Origin: an uncultured Oscillibacter sp.
GTDB lineage: Bacteria; Bacillota; Clostridia; Oscillospirales; Oscillospiraceae
Assembly (NCBI RefSeq): GCF_900544955.1
Contig: NZ_UQXD01000040.1
Span: 1-21,069 of the forward strand
DNA: 21,069 bases
Direction of reading: 5' to 3'
Below are positions 13,213 to 21,069 of this stretch, one piece after another (the first letter of the stretch is position 1; each line of letters opens with the position of its first letter). Under the pieces are notes generated by a model. That model saw only the letters and a list, made by a program, of their open reading frames with translations. It ran no database searches and was not told the origin of the DNA. Both the position numbers and the translations under genes were made by a program.

Positions 13213-14276
13213 TACCGCTCACCCCCTTTCATGAGTTCCACAAACCGGTCGAAGAGGAAGGCCGTGTCCTTGGGGCCGGTGCAGGCCTCGGGATGGAACT
13301 GCACCGTGAAGGCCCTCAGGTCCGGATAGTCGATGCCCTCACAGGTGCCGTCGTTGGCGTTGGCGAAGGAGACCGTGCCCCGCTTCACCGTGGCGGAGTC
13401 CACGGCGTAGCCGTGGTTCTGGCTGGTGATATAGGTCCGCCGGCCGCTCAGGTCCCGGACGGGCTGGTTGACGCCCCGGTGGCCGTATTTCAGCTTGTAG
13501 GTGGCGCCCCCCGCCGCCAGGGCCGTCAGCTGGTGGCCCAGGCAGATGCCGAAGAGGGGCACCTTGCCAAGCATCTCTTGAATCTGCCGGATGGCGAAGA
13601 CGTTTTCCGCCGGGTCCCCGGGGCCGTTGGAGAGCATCACCCCGTCGGGCCGGGCCGCCAGAACCGCCTCCGCCGGAGTGGAGGTGGGCAGGACGGTGAC
13701 GGCGCAGCCCCGCTTTTGCAGCTCCCGGATGATGTTGTGCTTGGCGCCGTAGTCGATGAGGGAGACGCGGAAGCGCTCCTCCCCCTCCGCCGGGCAGAGC
13801 CGGGGCTCCCGGCAGGTGACGGCCTCCACCACGCCGGTGACGGCGTAGGTCTCCACCGCCTTGAGGTCCGCAGGGACCTGGTCGCAGAGCACGGCGTTCA
13901 TGACGCCGTGCTCCCGGATGATCCGGGTCAGCTCCCGGGTGTCCACGCCCCAGAGCCCCGGCACCCCCTGCTCTTTCAAAAAGGCGTCCAGGTCGCAGTC
14001 CGTGCGGAAATTGGAGGGGGCATCGCACCACTCCCGGACCACGTATCCCCGCACGCAGCACGCGCCCTCGAAATCCTCCCGGATGATGCCGTAGTTTCCG
14101 ATGAGGGGATAGGTCTGCAGGACGATCTGTCCCGCGTAGCTGGGGTCCGTCAAGGTCTCGATATACCCGCACATACCGGTGGTGAAGACCAGTTCTCCCA
14201 CGGTATCGGCGTCCGCTCCGAACCGGATGCCCTCAAACACCCGGCCGTCCTGCAACACCAAATAGCCCTTCTTCAT
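13212..14276 (-). CDS. carA: Carbamoyl-phosphate synthase small chain (glutaminase)
   Basis: CarA hydrolyses glutamine and passes ammonia to CarB to make carbamoyl phosphate for pyrimidine and arginine synthesis. The 354-residue protein has the N-terminal CPSase domain (GYLVLQDGRVFEG, TDPSYAGQIV) and a class I glutamine amidotransferase domain. The nucleophile is Cys245 (FGICLGHQ) and the partners are His328 and Glu330 (VQFHPEA), so the triad is complete. ATG at 14276 is preceded by GGGAGG with 5 bases spacing; the upstream extension to 14309 is rejected. Its stop overlaps the carB-dapF start by one base. No other pyr or arg gene is present in the window, and the leader of about 46 bases is too short for a PyrR-type attenuator. 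Confidence 0.97.
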
Positions 14277-14328
14277 AGCTTCCTCCCGCATCTGACCGCA
14301 TGACGTCAATTTTACCTTATTTTAAGCT

Positions 14329-14357
14329 ATTATGACGGTTTTTCCCACAACAGTCAA
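14329..14357 (-). promoter_or_regulatory. Promoter of carA-carB-dapF
   Basis: On the minus strand TTGACT (14357-14352) and CATAAT (14334-14329) are 17 bases apart. The start site falls near 14322. The leader contains an 8-base palindrome TGACGTCA (14301-14308), which could be an operator, but nothing else supports that. Confidence 0.8.
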
Positions 14358-14370
14358 TCATTTCTCACCC

Positions 14371-14394
14371 CGGGGGGATAGACTTTTCCCCCCG
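14371..14394. repeat. Small inverted repeat between divergent promoters
   Basis: CGGGGGGA (14371-14378) and TCCCCCCG (14387-14394) are exact inverted copies with an 8-base spacer. They lie between the carA -35 and the promoter of the PAS gene, a fitting place for an operator. The G/C homopolymer character lowers its significance. Confidence 0.45.
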
Positions 14395-14451
14395 AGAGGT
14401 ATTACTTTTTGTGCATTTCGGAGAGCCTTCCCCCCCTGCGGCGGAATGACG

Positions 14452-14480
14452 TTGCACCCGGGGCGGCGGTGCGATATAAT
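14452..14480 (+). promoter_or_regulatory. Promoter of the multi-PAS gene
   Basis: TTGCAC (14452-14457) and a perfect TATAAT (14475-14480) are 17 bases apart. The start site near 14487 lies 28 bases before the GTG start at 14515. It therefore rules out the longer upstream frame beginning at 14332. Confidence 0.82.
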
Positions 14481-14514
14481 AGAAGTGATTTTTTCCTGGA
14501 AAGGCGGGGGCGCC

Positions 14515-16806
14515 GTGGCCAAGCATCTGGACAAGTTCACAAAGCCCTTCTCCCACAGCCGCATCCCCTTTCTGCTGGCGGAGATCCGGGCCAACGGCCG
14601 GGGGGAGATGGTGGATCTGGTGTGCCGGTTCGCCAACGACGCCGCCGGGGAGCTGCTGGGCCTCTCCGCCAGGGAGCTGCGGAACCTGACCTTCACCAGC
14701 CGCTTCCCCGCCGGGCAGCTGGAGGCCCTACGGCCCCTGGAGCACGTGGCCTTCTCCGGCTCCGCCGCCTCCTTTTCCTACACCACGGTGCTGGGCCGGG
14801 CCCTGTCCGTCACCTGCTACCAGCCCATGTACGGCCTGGCGGCCTGCCTGCTGGACCCCGCCCGGGACGGCGATGAGGTGCCCGTCGGCCAGCTGGCGGA
14901 CCACCTGCCCATCCCCGCCGCGGTGCTGGAGCTGAGCCGCAGCGGGTTGCGGCTGCTCACCTGCACCCCGCCTCTCTCCGCCCTCACCGGCTGGAGCCGC
15001 CGGGAGCTGCTGGATCTGGCGGCCCCGGACTTCACCCGCCTGGTGGAGCCGGAGGACGTCCCGGACCTGCTGCAATCGCTGCTGGACGCCGTCCGGGATG
15101 GGCGGGGCGCCGCCCACGAGTGCCGCCTGCGGCGGCGGGAGGGCCCAGCGCTGTGGGTGGATGTGCGGGCGGAGCTGCTCCACACCCGGGAGGGGGTCTC
15201 CACCTTCTACGCCGTGCTGCTGGACATCGACCACCGCCGCCAGAGCCAGCTGCGGCTGCGGGAGACCCTGGACAAGCTCCACGACTCCCAGTCCCAGCTC
15301 TCCGCCCTGTTTGACCATCTGCCCGGCGGCTACTGCCTCCTCCGGCGGACGGCGGAGGGTGCCCTGGTCCCCCTGCGCATCAGCCGGGGGCTGTTGGCGC
15401 TGCTGGGGGAGGACCCGGACGCCCCCGCGCCCCCGCCCGCCGGCGGCCCCCTGACGCGGGTGTTTCCCGACGACCGGGAGGAGCTGGCCGCGGCGGCGGC
15501 CCAGGCCCGGGCCCGTGGCATCTCCCTCCGCCGGGACTGCCGCCTCTGCCGCCGGGACGGCGGGCAGGTGTGGGTGCGCGCGGAGGCCCTCTGGCGGCCG
15601 GAGGCGGCGGGGGAGCTGATCTACGCCGCCTGCTTCGACATCACCGACGCCAAGGAGCTGGAGGGCCAGCTCCAGTTCCACCGCCAGCTCTGCGACCTGC
15701 TGCTGGACCGGCCCCACCTCCTGCTGCTGGACTACGACCCCGCCGCCGACACCGCCCGCATCGAAACCCGGGACGCCACCGGCCACCGGACCTTCCGCAT
15801 GGCGGGGGGCTACCTCTCCTCCTCCGGCGAGACCAGCTTCATCCACCCCGACGACCGCCGGCGCTTTGCCGCCGCCGTGAAGCGGGCGGCCACCCGCCCC
15901 GCGGCGGAGCCCCTGGAATACCGGGGGGATTACGACAGCCAGGGCTGGCGGTGGTACCGGGTGTCCTGGCTGCGGCAGCTCAGCAGCCGGGGCGACGTGG
16001 TCCGCCTGCTGGGCCGGGCGGAGGACGTCACCGCCCAAAAGGCGCTGGACGCCCGCTTTCAGCAGCTGAAGGCGGGGCAAAAAAAGCTGGCCCCCGGCGT
16101 GCTGGCCCTGGCCCGGCTGGACTTGACGGAGGACCGTATTCTGGATGCCAAGGGCCTCAGCCGCCACGTAAGCCGGGTGCTCTTCGGCAACACGGCGGAC
16201 GCCTGCCTGCGCCACCTGCGGGACAATGTGCCCGAAGAGGCGGAGCGCCGGGCCTTCCACACCTGCTTTTCCCGGGAGGCCCTTCTCTCCGCCTTCCGCC
16301 AGGGGCAGACCTGCCAGACCCTGGACCACCGCTTTTGGACGGACCGGGACCGCAGCCTCTGGGCCCGCACGGAGATCCAGCTTCTGGAAGACCCGGCCAC
16401 CGGCCGCCTCACCGCCTTCTGCACCGTCCGCAGCGCCCAGGAGGACCACCTGCCCGCCGCCATCCTGGAGGCCCTGGCCCGGGACTACGACGCGGTTTTG
16501 ACGGTGGACGCCGCCTCCGGATGCTGCCGCCTCTGGGGCCGCGGGCCCGATCTGCCGCCCCAGGCCGCCTACCGCGCCCTGGCGGCCCAATGCCTGCGGA
16601 GCCAGGCCCCCACCCCCCGGCGCACCGCCCTCCGGCGGGCCACCCGGCTGGAGACGGTCCTCTCCCAGCTGGAGGGCCGGGAGACCTACCGCTTCTCCTG
16701 CTCCTTGGACCTGCCCGGCGGCGCCGGGCCCCGGGAGGTCTCCTGGCGCTGGCTGGACCGTGCGGCGGGCATCCTCCTGATGACGATTCGGCCCGTCTGC
16801 ACATAA
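14515..16806 (+). CDS. Multi-PAS-domain protein without a recognisable output domain
   Basis: The 763-residue, apparently cytoplasmic protein has no signal peptide or membrane segment. It reads as a chain of about six PAS or PAS-like units: 15-115; 130-240 (ALTGWSRRELLD, ending VLLDIDHRR); a short linker helix 241-265; 266-380 (ending ACFDITDAKELEGQ); 395-510 (FIHPDDRRRF, ending RAEDVTAQKA); 525-642 (VRSAQED end); and a divergent last unit 645-763 (ending WRWLDRAAGILLM). The third, fourth and fifth resemble sensor units found upstream of GGDEF, EAL or histidine kinase modules in Clostridia, yet no such module follows: the stop is directly joined to a strong terminator. GTG 14515 is chosen from the promoter at 14452-14480 and the purine-rich stretch GGAAAGG upstream. 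Ligand and partner are unknown; the role as a signalling scaffold is inference. Confidence 0.75.
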   Translation: MAKHLDKFTKPFSHSRIPFLLAEIRANGRGEMVDLVCRFANDAAGELLGLSARELRNLTFTSRFPAGQLEALRPLEHVAFSGSAASFSYTTVLGRALSVTCYQPMYGLAACLLDPARDGDEVPVGQLADHLPIPAAVLELSRSGLRLLTCTPPLSALTGWSRRELLDLAAPDFTRLVEPEDVPDLLQSLLDAVRDGRGAAHECRLRRREGPALWVDVRAELLHTREGVSTFYAVLLDIDHRRQSQLRLRETLDKLHDSQSQLSALFDHLPGGYCLLRRTAEGALVPLRISRGLLALLGEDPDAPAPPPAGGPLTRVFPDDREELAAAAAQARARGISLRRDCRLCRRDGGQVWVRAEALWRPEAAGELIYAACFDITDAKELEGQLQFHRQLCDLLLDRPHLLLLDYDPAADTARIETRDATGHRTFRMAGGYLSSSGETSFIHPDDRRRFAAAVKRAATRPAAEPLEYRGDYDSQGWRWYRVSWLRQLSSRGDVVRLLGRAEDVTAQKALDARFQQLKAGQKKLAPGVLALARLDLTEDRILDAKGLSRHVSRVLFGNTADACLRHLRDNVPEEAERRAFHTCFSREALLSAFRQGQTCQTLDHRFWTDRDRSLWARTEIQLLEDPATGRLTAFCTVRSAQEDHLPAAILEALARDYDAVLTVDAASGCCRLWGRGPDLPPQAAYRALAAQCLRSQAPTPRRTALRRATRLETVLSQLEGRETYRFSCSLDLPGGAGPREVSWRWLDRAAGILLMTIRPVCT

Positions 16807-16845
16807 AGACCCCCGGGCCTGACGGATCAGGCCCGGGGGTCTTTT
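16805..16845. terminator. Terminator of the multi-PAS gene
   Basis: A perfect 18-base inverted repeat (AAAGACCCCCGGGCCTGA, loop CGGA, complement) is followed by TTTT on the plus strand. The left arm begins inside the TAA stop codon. It may also serve lepA on the other strand, where the run is TCTTTAT. Confidence 0.92.
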
Positions 16846-16847
16846 GC

Positions 16848-16884
16848 GCGGGAACCCGGGCGACGCCCGGGTTCCCGCCGTTTT
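16848..16884. terminator. Second tandem hairpin before lepA end
   Basis: GCGGGAACCCGGGC (16848-16861) and its exact complement (16865-16878) form a 14-base stem with a 3-base loop, followed by CGTTTT on the plus strand. On the minus strand no T run follows. It acts as a back-up terminator between convergent genes. Confidence 0.7.
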
Positions 16885-16932
16885 CTGCTGAGACACGCCC
16901 TCCGGCTGCCACCCCTGGGATGGCGGGCAAGC

Positions 16933-18738
16933 TCACTCGTCCAGTTTCAGCACCGCCAGGAAGGCCTCCGTGGGAATTTGGACGCTGCCCAGGCTCCGCA
17001 TCTTCTTCTTGCCCTCCTTCTGCTTTTCCAGCAGCTTCTTCTTCCGGGTGATGTCGCCGCCGTAGCACTTGGCCAGCACGTCCTTGCGCATGGCCTTCAC
17101 CGTCTCCCGGGCGATGACCCGGCCGCCGATGGCCGCCTGGACGGGAATCTCGAAGAGCTGGCGGGGGATGTTCTCCTTCAGCTTCTCGCACAGCCGCCGG
17201 GCCCGGGCGTAGGCCTTGTCCTTGTGGGCGATGAAGCTCAGGGCGTCTACACCGTCGCCGTTGAGCTTCAAATCCACCTTCACCAGCTCGCTGGGCCGGT
17301 AGCCGGAGAGCTCGTAGTCCAGGGAGGCGTAGCCCTTGGTATTGGCCTTCAGGGTGTCGAAAAAGTCGTAGATGATCTCGTTGAGGGGCATCTGATAGTG
17401 CAGCTCCACCAGGTGGGTGTCCAGATACTGCATGTCCTTGAACTCCCCCCGGCGGTCCTGGCACATGGGCATGATGTTGCCCACGTACTCGTTGGGGCTG
17501 ATGATGGAGACCTTCACATAGGGCTCCTCCGCCCGCTCGATCACGGCGGGGTCCGGGTAGTTGTGGGGATTGTCCACCAGCACCTGGGTGCCGTCGGTTT
17601 TGTACACGTGGTAGATGACGGAGGGCAGCGTGGTCACCAGATCCAGATCGAACTCCCGCTCCAGCCGCTCCTGAATGACCTCCATGTGGAGCATCCCCAA
17701 AAAGCCGCAGCGGAAGCCGAAGCCCAGGGCCGCGGAGCTCTCCGGCTCGAAGGAGAGGGAGGCGTCGTTGAGCTGCAATTTCTCCAGGGCGTCCCGCAGG
17801 TCCGGGTACTTGGAGCCGTCCTCGGTGTAGATGCCGCAGTAGACCATCGGCTGCACTGGCCGGTAGCCCGGCAGGCTCTTCGCCGTGGGCCGGGCGGCGT
17901 CGGTGACGGTGTCGCCCACCCGGGTGTCCTGGACGTTTTTGATGCTGGCGGTGAAGTAGCCCACCTCCCCGGCCTCCAGAGCGTCGCAGGGCTCCATGCC
18001 CAGAGGCAGGAGGTGGCCGCACTCGATGACCTGGTAGACGGCGCCGGAGGCCATCAGCTTCACCGTCTGGCCGGTGCGCAGGGTGCCCTCCACCACCCGC
18101 AGATACACGATGACGCCCCGGTAGCTGTCGTACTGGCTGTCGAAGATCAGGGCCTTCAGGGGGGCGGCGGCGTCTCCCCGGGGGGCGGGGATGTTGCGCA
18201 CCACGTCCTCCAGCACCTCGTCGATGTGGATGCCCATTTTGGCGGAGATCTCCGGCGCGTCCATGGCGGGCAGGCCGATGATGTCCTCCACCTCGTGCTT
18301 GGCCTTCTCCGGGTCGGCGGCGGGCAGGTCGATCTTGTTGAACACCGGCAGGATCTCCAGGTCGTGCTCCATGGCCAGGTAGGTGTTGGCCAGGGTCTGG
18401 GCCTCCACCCCCTGGGTGGCGTCCACCACCAGCACCGCCCCCTCGCAGGCGGCCAGGGACCGGGAGACCTCGTAGTTGAAGTCCACATGGCCCGGGGTGT
18501 CGATGAGGTTCAGCTCGTAGAGCTGGCCGTCCCGGGCCCGGTAGTCCAGCTTCACCGCCCGGGCCTTGATGGTGATGCCCCGCTCCCGCTCCAAATCCAT
18601 GTTGTCCAGCAGTTGGTTTTCCATCTGCCGCTGGCTCACCGCCTCGCACTTCTCCAGCAGCCGGTCCGCCAGGGTGGACTTGCCGTGGTCGATGTGGGCG
18701 ATGATGCTGAAATTGCGAATGTTGGCCTGTTTTGTCAT
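16933..18738 (-). CDS. lepA: Elongation factor 4 (LepA), translational GTPase
   Basis: LepA/EF4 is a ribosome-associated GTPase that affects initiation and elongation fidelity under stress. The 601-residue protein has the full family length. G1 AHIDHGKST (14-22), G3 DTPGHVDF and G4 NKID mark the G domain; domain II, the two alpha/beta domains and the LepA-specific C-terminal domain (ending with GGDITRKKKLLEKQKEGKKKM and a short tail) follow. ATG at 18738 has GGAGG 9 bases upstream. It lies only 24 bases after the SGNH-family gene on the same strand, so it may be co-transcribed with it or use a weak promoter inside it. The usual neighbour hemW is absent. Confidence 0.98.
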   Translation of the reverse strand: MTKQANIRNFSIIAHIDHGKSTLADRLLEKCEAVSQRQMENQLLDNMDLERERGITIKARAVKLDYRARDGQLYELNLIDTPGHVDFNYEVSRSLAACEGAVLVVDATQGVEAQTLANTYLAMEHDLEILPVFNKIDLPAADPEKAKHEVEDIIGLPAMDAPEISAKMGIHIDEVLEDVVRNIPAPRGDAAAPLKALIFDSQYDSYRGVIVYLRVVEGTLRTGQTVKLMASGAVYQVIECGHLLPLGMEPCDALEAGEVGYFTASIKNVQDTRVGDTVTDAARPTAKSLPGYRPVQPMVYCGIYTEDGSKYPDLRDALEKLQLNDASLSFEPESSAALGFGFRCGFLGMLHMEVIQERLEREFDLDLVTTLPSVIYHVYKTDGTQVLVDNPHNYPDPAVIERAEEPYVKVSIISPNEYVGNIMPMCQDRRGEFKDMQYLDTHLVELHYQMPLNEIIYDFFDTLKANTKGYASLDYELSGYRPSELVKVDLKLNGDGVDALSFIAHKDKAYARARRLCEKLKENIPRQLFEIPVQAAIGGRVIARETVKAMRKDVLAKCYGGDITRKKKLLEKQKEGKKKMRSLGSVQIPTEAFLAVLKLDE

Positions 18739-18762
18739 ATGCGTGAACCTCCGTTTGGGGCA

Positions 18763-19878
18763 TTACGTTCCGTCTTCTCCGCCGGGCTGCCAGACGATGG
18801 GGGCGCCGTGGGCAATGTTCCACGCCCACCAGTACTCGTCCGTCCACAGCTGGTCGTAGTCATAGTGTACCACAAATTCCCGCCAGTTGGCGAGGGTCTT
18901 CTCCATATTTTCCTGGGTCAGGCGGCTCTCCCCCGCCCGGATCTTCTCCAGCACCAGGCCGTCGGCCTCGCCGGAGCAGTGGATATAGTCGCAGTAGTAG
19001 TCCAGGTTCCCCACGATCTCCTCGTCCATCAAAAACCCGTACAGCCGGACGTTCTCATAGGGCAGCAGCGTCCGGCAGGCCAGGTCCAGGGCGGCAAACA
19101 CCGCGTCCGTCTCCCCCAGGCGGTTCATCTTGTCCCAGTAGAGCAGGCTGTAGGGCGGGAAGAAGATGGAGAACTCCGTATCCGGGTGGGCCTCCAGCCA
19201 GCGGCACAGCACCGCCAGATTGGCGGCGGCGTTCTCCAGATACGCGTCCGCCGCCGCGGCCTCCGCCGCCGGCTCTGGCCGGTCGTAGTTCTCCAGGGCG
19301 GTCATGTGGTTCCACCAGATGCCCGCATCCCAGGTGAAAGCGTCGTCCAGGGGGGTGCCGCCCCCCTGATGCCGGGCCAGCAGAGCGTAGGCGCTGTAGT
19401 AGAGGGTATCCCGGTTCAAAAAGTACCGCAGGTCGTCCAGGGGATTGGCGTTGTAGAGGTATTCCGGCAGGGCACCGGTGAGGCCGCTCTCGTCCCGGGT
19501 CAGAATGTTGGCGTCCAGGCCGAAGAGGACCCGCTGGGGCGGGTGGGCCCGGAAGGCGGCCTCCAGCACCGTGTCGAACTCGCTCATGTAGCCGTCGGGC
19601 ACCGTCAGCTTCACGGCCCGCCCGCCGAACACCGCCTCGATCTGGCTGGGCCGGTAGTTGGCCACCATGGAGGTGCCCAGCACCACCGTGTCCGCCCGGG
19701 CGTGGCGGAGGAGGCCGGCGTTCTGGTACCGCTCGTTGAAAAACACGGCCCGGCCGCTCTCCGGCAGGCGGAGGTACAGGCAGGGGTCCGCCGCCCAGAC
19801 GAACCCCCCCGCCGCCGCCAGCAGCAGGCATATGCCGCCCAGCAGGCCGCAGGCCCAGCGTTTGTAAGAATGTCTCAC
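18763..19878 (-). CDS. SGNH-like, membrane-anchored partner of the MBOAT acyltransferase
   Basis: The 371-residue protein begins with a basic N-terminus and one hydrophobic segment (about 8-30), so it is probably anchored with the main part outside. An SGNH/GDSL-like fold is suggested by VVLGTSMVANYRPS (65-78, nucleophile candidate Ser70) and the late DYIHCSGEADG block (297-307, Asp297 and His300 as dyad candidates). Proteins of this type (compare AlgJ/AlgX or DltD) are encoded next to MBOAT acyltransferases and help transfer acyl groups to extracellular polysaccharide. GTG 19878 has GGAGG 6 bases upstream and starts 10 bases after the MBOAT stop, so the two are an operon. The exact polymer is not shown. 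Confidence 0.8.
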   Translation of the reverse strand: MRHSYKRWACGLLGGICLLLAAAGGFVWAADPCLYLRLPESGRAVFFNERYQNAGLLRHARADTVVLGTSMVANYRPSQIEAVFGGRAVKLTVPDGYMSEFDTVLEAAFRAHPPQRVLFGLDANILTRDESGLTGALPEYLYNANPLDDLRYFLNRDTLYYSAYALLARHQGGGTPLDDAFTWDAGIWWNHMTALENYDRPEPAAEAAAADAYLENAAANLAVLCRWLEAHPDTEFSIFFPPYSLLYWDKMNRLGETDAVFAALDLACRTLLPYENVRLYGFLMDEEIVGNLDYYCDYIHCSGEADGLVLEKIRAGESRLTQENMEKTLANWREFVVHYDYDQLWTDEYWWAWNIAHGAPIVWQPGGEDGT

Positions 19879-19888
19879 GGGGCCCTCC

Positions 19889-21069
19889 TCAGAAATTGGA
19901 GTAGATGAAGGTGGTGATGCCGGAGAAGGACAGGACGCACCAGCTCCCCAGCACCGCCAGCGCCGCCCCCCGCCAGAGGGTGGGGCGGAAGGTGTCCATC
20001 CGCCGGATGGTGTTCCCCGGCAGCAGCGACGCCCAGGCGGCCGCGGCGCCGATGCCCCCCAGGGCCAGCCAGGCCAGCGGCTCCGCCAGGGCGGGGGCCG
20101 CCGCCGCCAGAGCCGTCTGCTCCGCGGACAGCAGCCCCTCCAGCAGCCACGCCTCCGGCAGGGCTAGCCCCCCGGACACGGCGGCGGACATCAGCGCCCC
20201 GGCGGCCGGGAGGTCGGGGGCCCGGAAAAATACCCAGGCCACGTTGAGGAACAGGAATGTCAGCCCCCAGCGGAGGGCTGCCGGCAACCGCTCCCGGCCT
20301 ACGCCCCAGGCCCGCTCCAGAATCTGGGCCAGGCCGTGGAGGCCGCCCCAGACCAGAAAGGTCCATCCGGCGCCGTGCCAGAGGCCGCTGGCGAGAAACA
20401 CCAGCAGAATGTTGGCGTAGGTCCGCCCCCGGCCCCGGCGGCTCCCGCCCAGGGGAATGTACAGGCACTCCCGCAAAAAGGTGGTGAGGGTGATGTGCCA
20501 CCGCTTCCAGAACGCCCCCACGCTCAAGGCGCGGTAGGGGGAGTCGAAGTTCACCGGCAGGCGCACCCCCAGCAGCCGGGCGGCGCCGGCGGCGATGTCG
20601 CAGTAGCCGGAGAAGTCCAGGTAGAGCTGGAAGGTATAGGCCAGCATCACCAGCCAGGCCGCCGGGGCGGAGAGGTCCCCCGCCCGCGCCCAGCCGTTGT
20701 TCACCACCACGCCCAGGGGATCCGCCAGCAGCACCTTTTTCACCATGCCGCAGCAGATGGCGTACAGCCCGGCGGCCAGGTCCGTCCCGTCCGGCGCCAG
20801 GCACTTCTCCCTTTTCAGTTGGGGGAAGAAGGCCCCGGGCCGCAGGATGGGGCCGGAGGTGACGGTGGGGAAAAAGAAGGCGTACAGGGGCAGCGCCCCC
20901 GCCTGGTCCGGCCGGAACTCGCCGGTATAGGCCTCCTTCAGCAGCCAGAGCTGCTGGAAGGTGAAAAAGCTGAGCCCCAGGGGCACCCAGGACGGCGCCA
21001 CGGCGCCGCCGGTGAGAAAGCCGGTGTATTTGAACGCCGCCAGCACCGCCAGGTGATACCCCGCCGCCA
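19889..21069 (-). CDS. MBOAT-family O-acyltransferase (AlgI/DltB-like), 5' end outside window
   Basis: The frame is open to the right edge; 392 residues are visible, and perhaps 70-90 N-terminal residues are missing. This polytopic membrane protein shows the AlgI-type signatures FFPTVTSGPILRP, FWKRWHITLTTFLRECLYIPLGG and SGLWHGAGWTFLVWGGLHG. The conserved active-site histidine of the last is encoded at 20375-20377. The family moves acyl groups, usually acetyl, across the membrane for O-acylation of cell-surface or exported polysaccharides, together with an SGNH-like partner, which here is the next gene. The GTG at 21046 could be mistaken for the start, but the coding frame continues upstream of it without a stop. 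Confidence 0.93.
   Translation of the reverse strand, partial: AAGYHLAVLAAFKYTGFLTGGAVAPSWVPLGLSFFTFQQLWLLKEAYTGEFRPDQAGALPLYAFFFPTVTSGPILRPGAFFPQLKREKCLAPDGTDLAAGLYAICCGMVKKVLLADPLGVVVNNGWARAGDLSAPAAWLVMLAYTFQLYLDFSGYCDIAAGAARLLGVRLPVNFDSPYRALSVGAFWKRWHITLTTFLRECLYIPLGGSRRGRGRTYANILLVFLASGLWHGAGWTFLVWGGLHGLAQILERAWGVGRERLPAALRWGLTFLFLNVAWVFFRAPDLPAAGALMSAAVSGGLALPEAWLLEGLLSAEQTALAAAAPALAEPLAWLALGGIGAAAAWASLLPGNTIRRMDTFRPTLWRGAALAVLGSWCVLSFSGITTFIYSNF

Noticed and set aside
14332..14514. N-terminal extension of the multi-PAS protein
   Set aside because: It would begin before the TTGCAC-17-TATAAT promoter, and its translation is Pro/Arg-rich and unlike a PAS protein. The GTG at 14515 fits better.

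Overview
The window looks like chromosome from a GC-rich member of the Bacillota, class Clostridia, probably an Oscillospiraceae-type anaerobe. The evidence is the holB-ricT gene order, an 874-residue pyruvate phosphate dikinase close in length to the clostridial enzyme, a TPP riboswitch feeding a ThiT transporter, strong GGAGG ribosome binding sites, and consensus -35/-10 promoters with 17-base spacers. Genus cannot be fixed from sequence alone. Strong G/C bias at third codon positions produces very long antisense open frames, which I treat as shadows. I see no tRNA, rRNA, insertion sequence, phage gene, CRISPR array or attachment site.

Layout. (1) 1-2068, minus strand: holB (DNA polymerase III delta') overlapping ricT (YaaT/PSP1), which runs off the left edge. 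(2) 2108-5806, plus strand: a promoter, TPP riboswitch with terminator, and thiT; then a separate strong promoter and ppdK. (3) 5830-7721: an aspartate-dehydrogenase-like gene (+) converging on a chloramphenicol acetyltransferase gene (-). The latter has its own promoter, a possible 12-codon leader peptide and a long inverted repeat in its leader. (4) 7722-9111, minus strand: two membrane-protein genes (FUSC/aromatic-acid-exporter-like and DUF1275/YoaK-like). (5) 9175-14357, minus strand: carA followed by a single 1345-codon gene that joins carbamoyl-phosphate synthase large chain to a diaminopimelate epimerase domain. (6) 14452-16884, plus strand: a 763-residue protein made only of PAS-like domains, then two tandem hairpins. 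(7) 16933-21069, minus strand: an MBOAT O-acyltransferase (cut by the right edge), an SGNH-like partner, and lepA.

How the genes work together. carA and the carB part of the fusion make carbamoyl phosphate for pyrimidine and arginine synthesis. The fused DapF domain would link this to meso-diaminopimelate for cell wall and lysine, but it lacks one of the two catalytic cysteines. PPDK interconverts pyruvate and PEP, and ThiT imports thiamine under TPP control. The MBOAT/SGNH pair probably O-acylates an envelope polysaccharide. The most notable observations are the CarB-DapF fusion with its Cys-to-Ala change, the structured leader of the cat gene, the output-less poly-PAS protein, and an extended -10 motif (TGTGGTAT-like) shared by several promoters.
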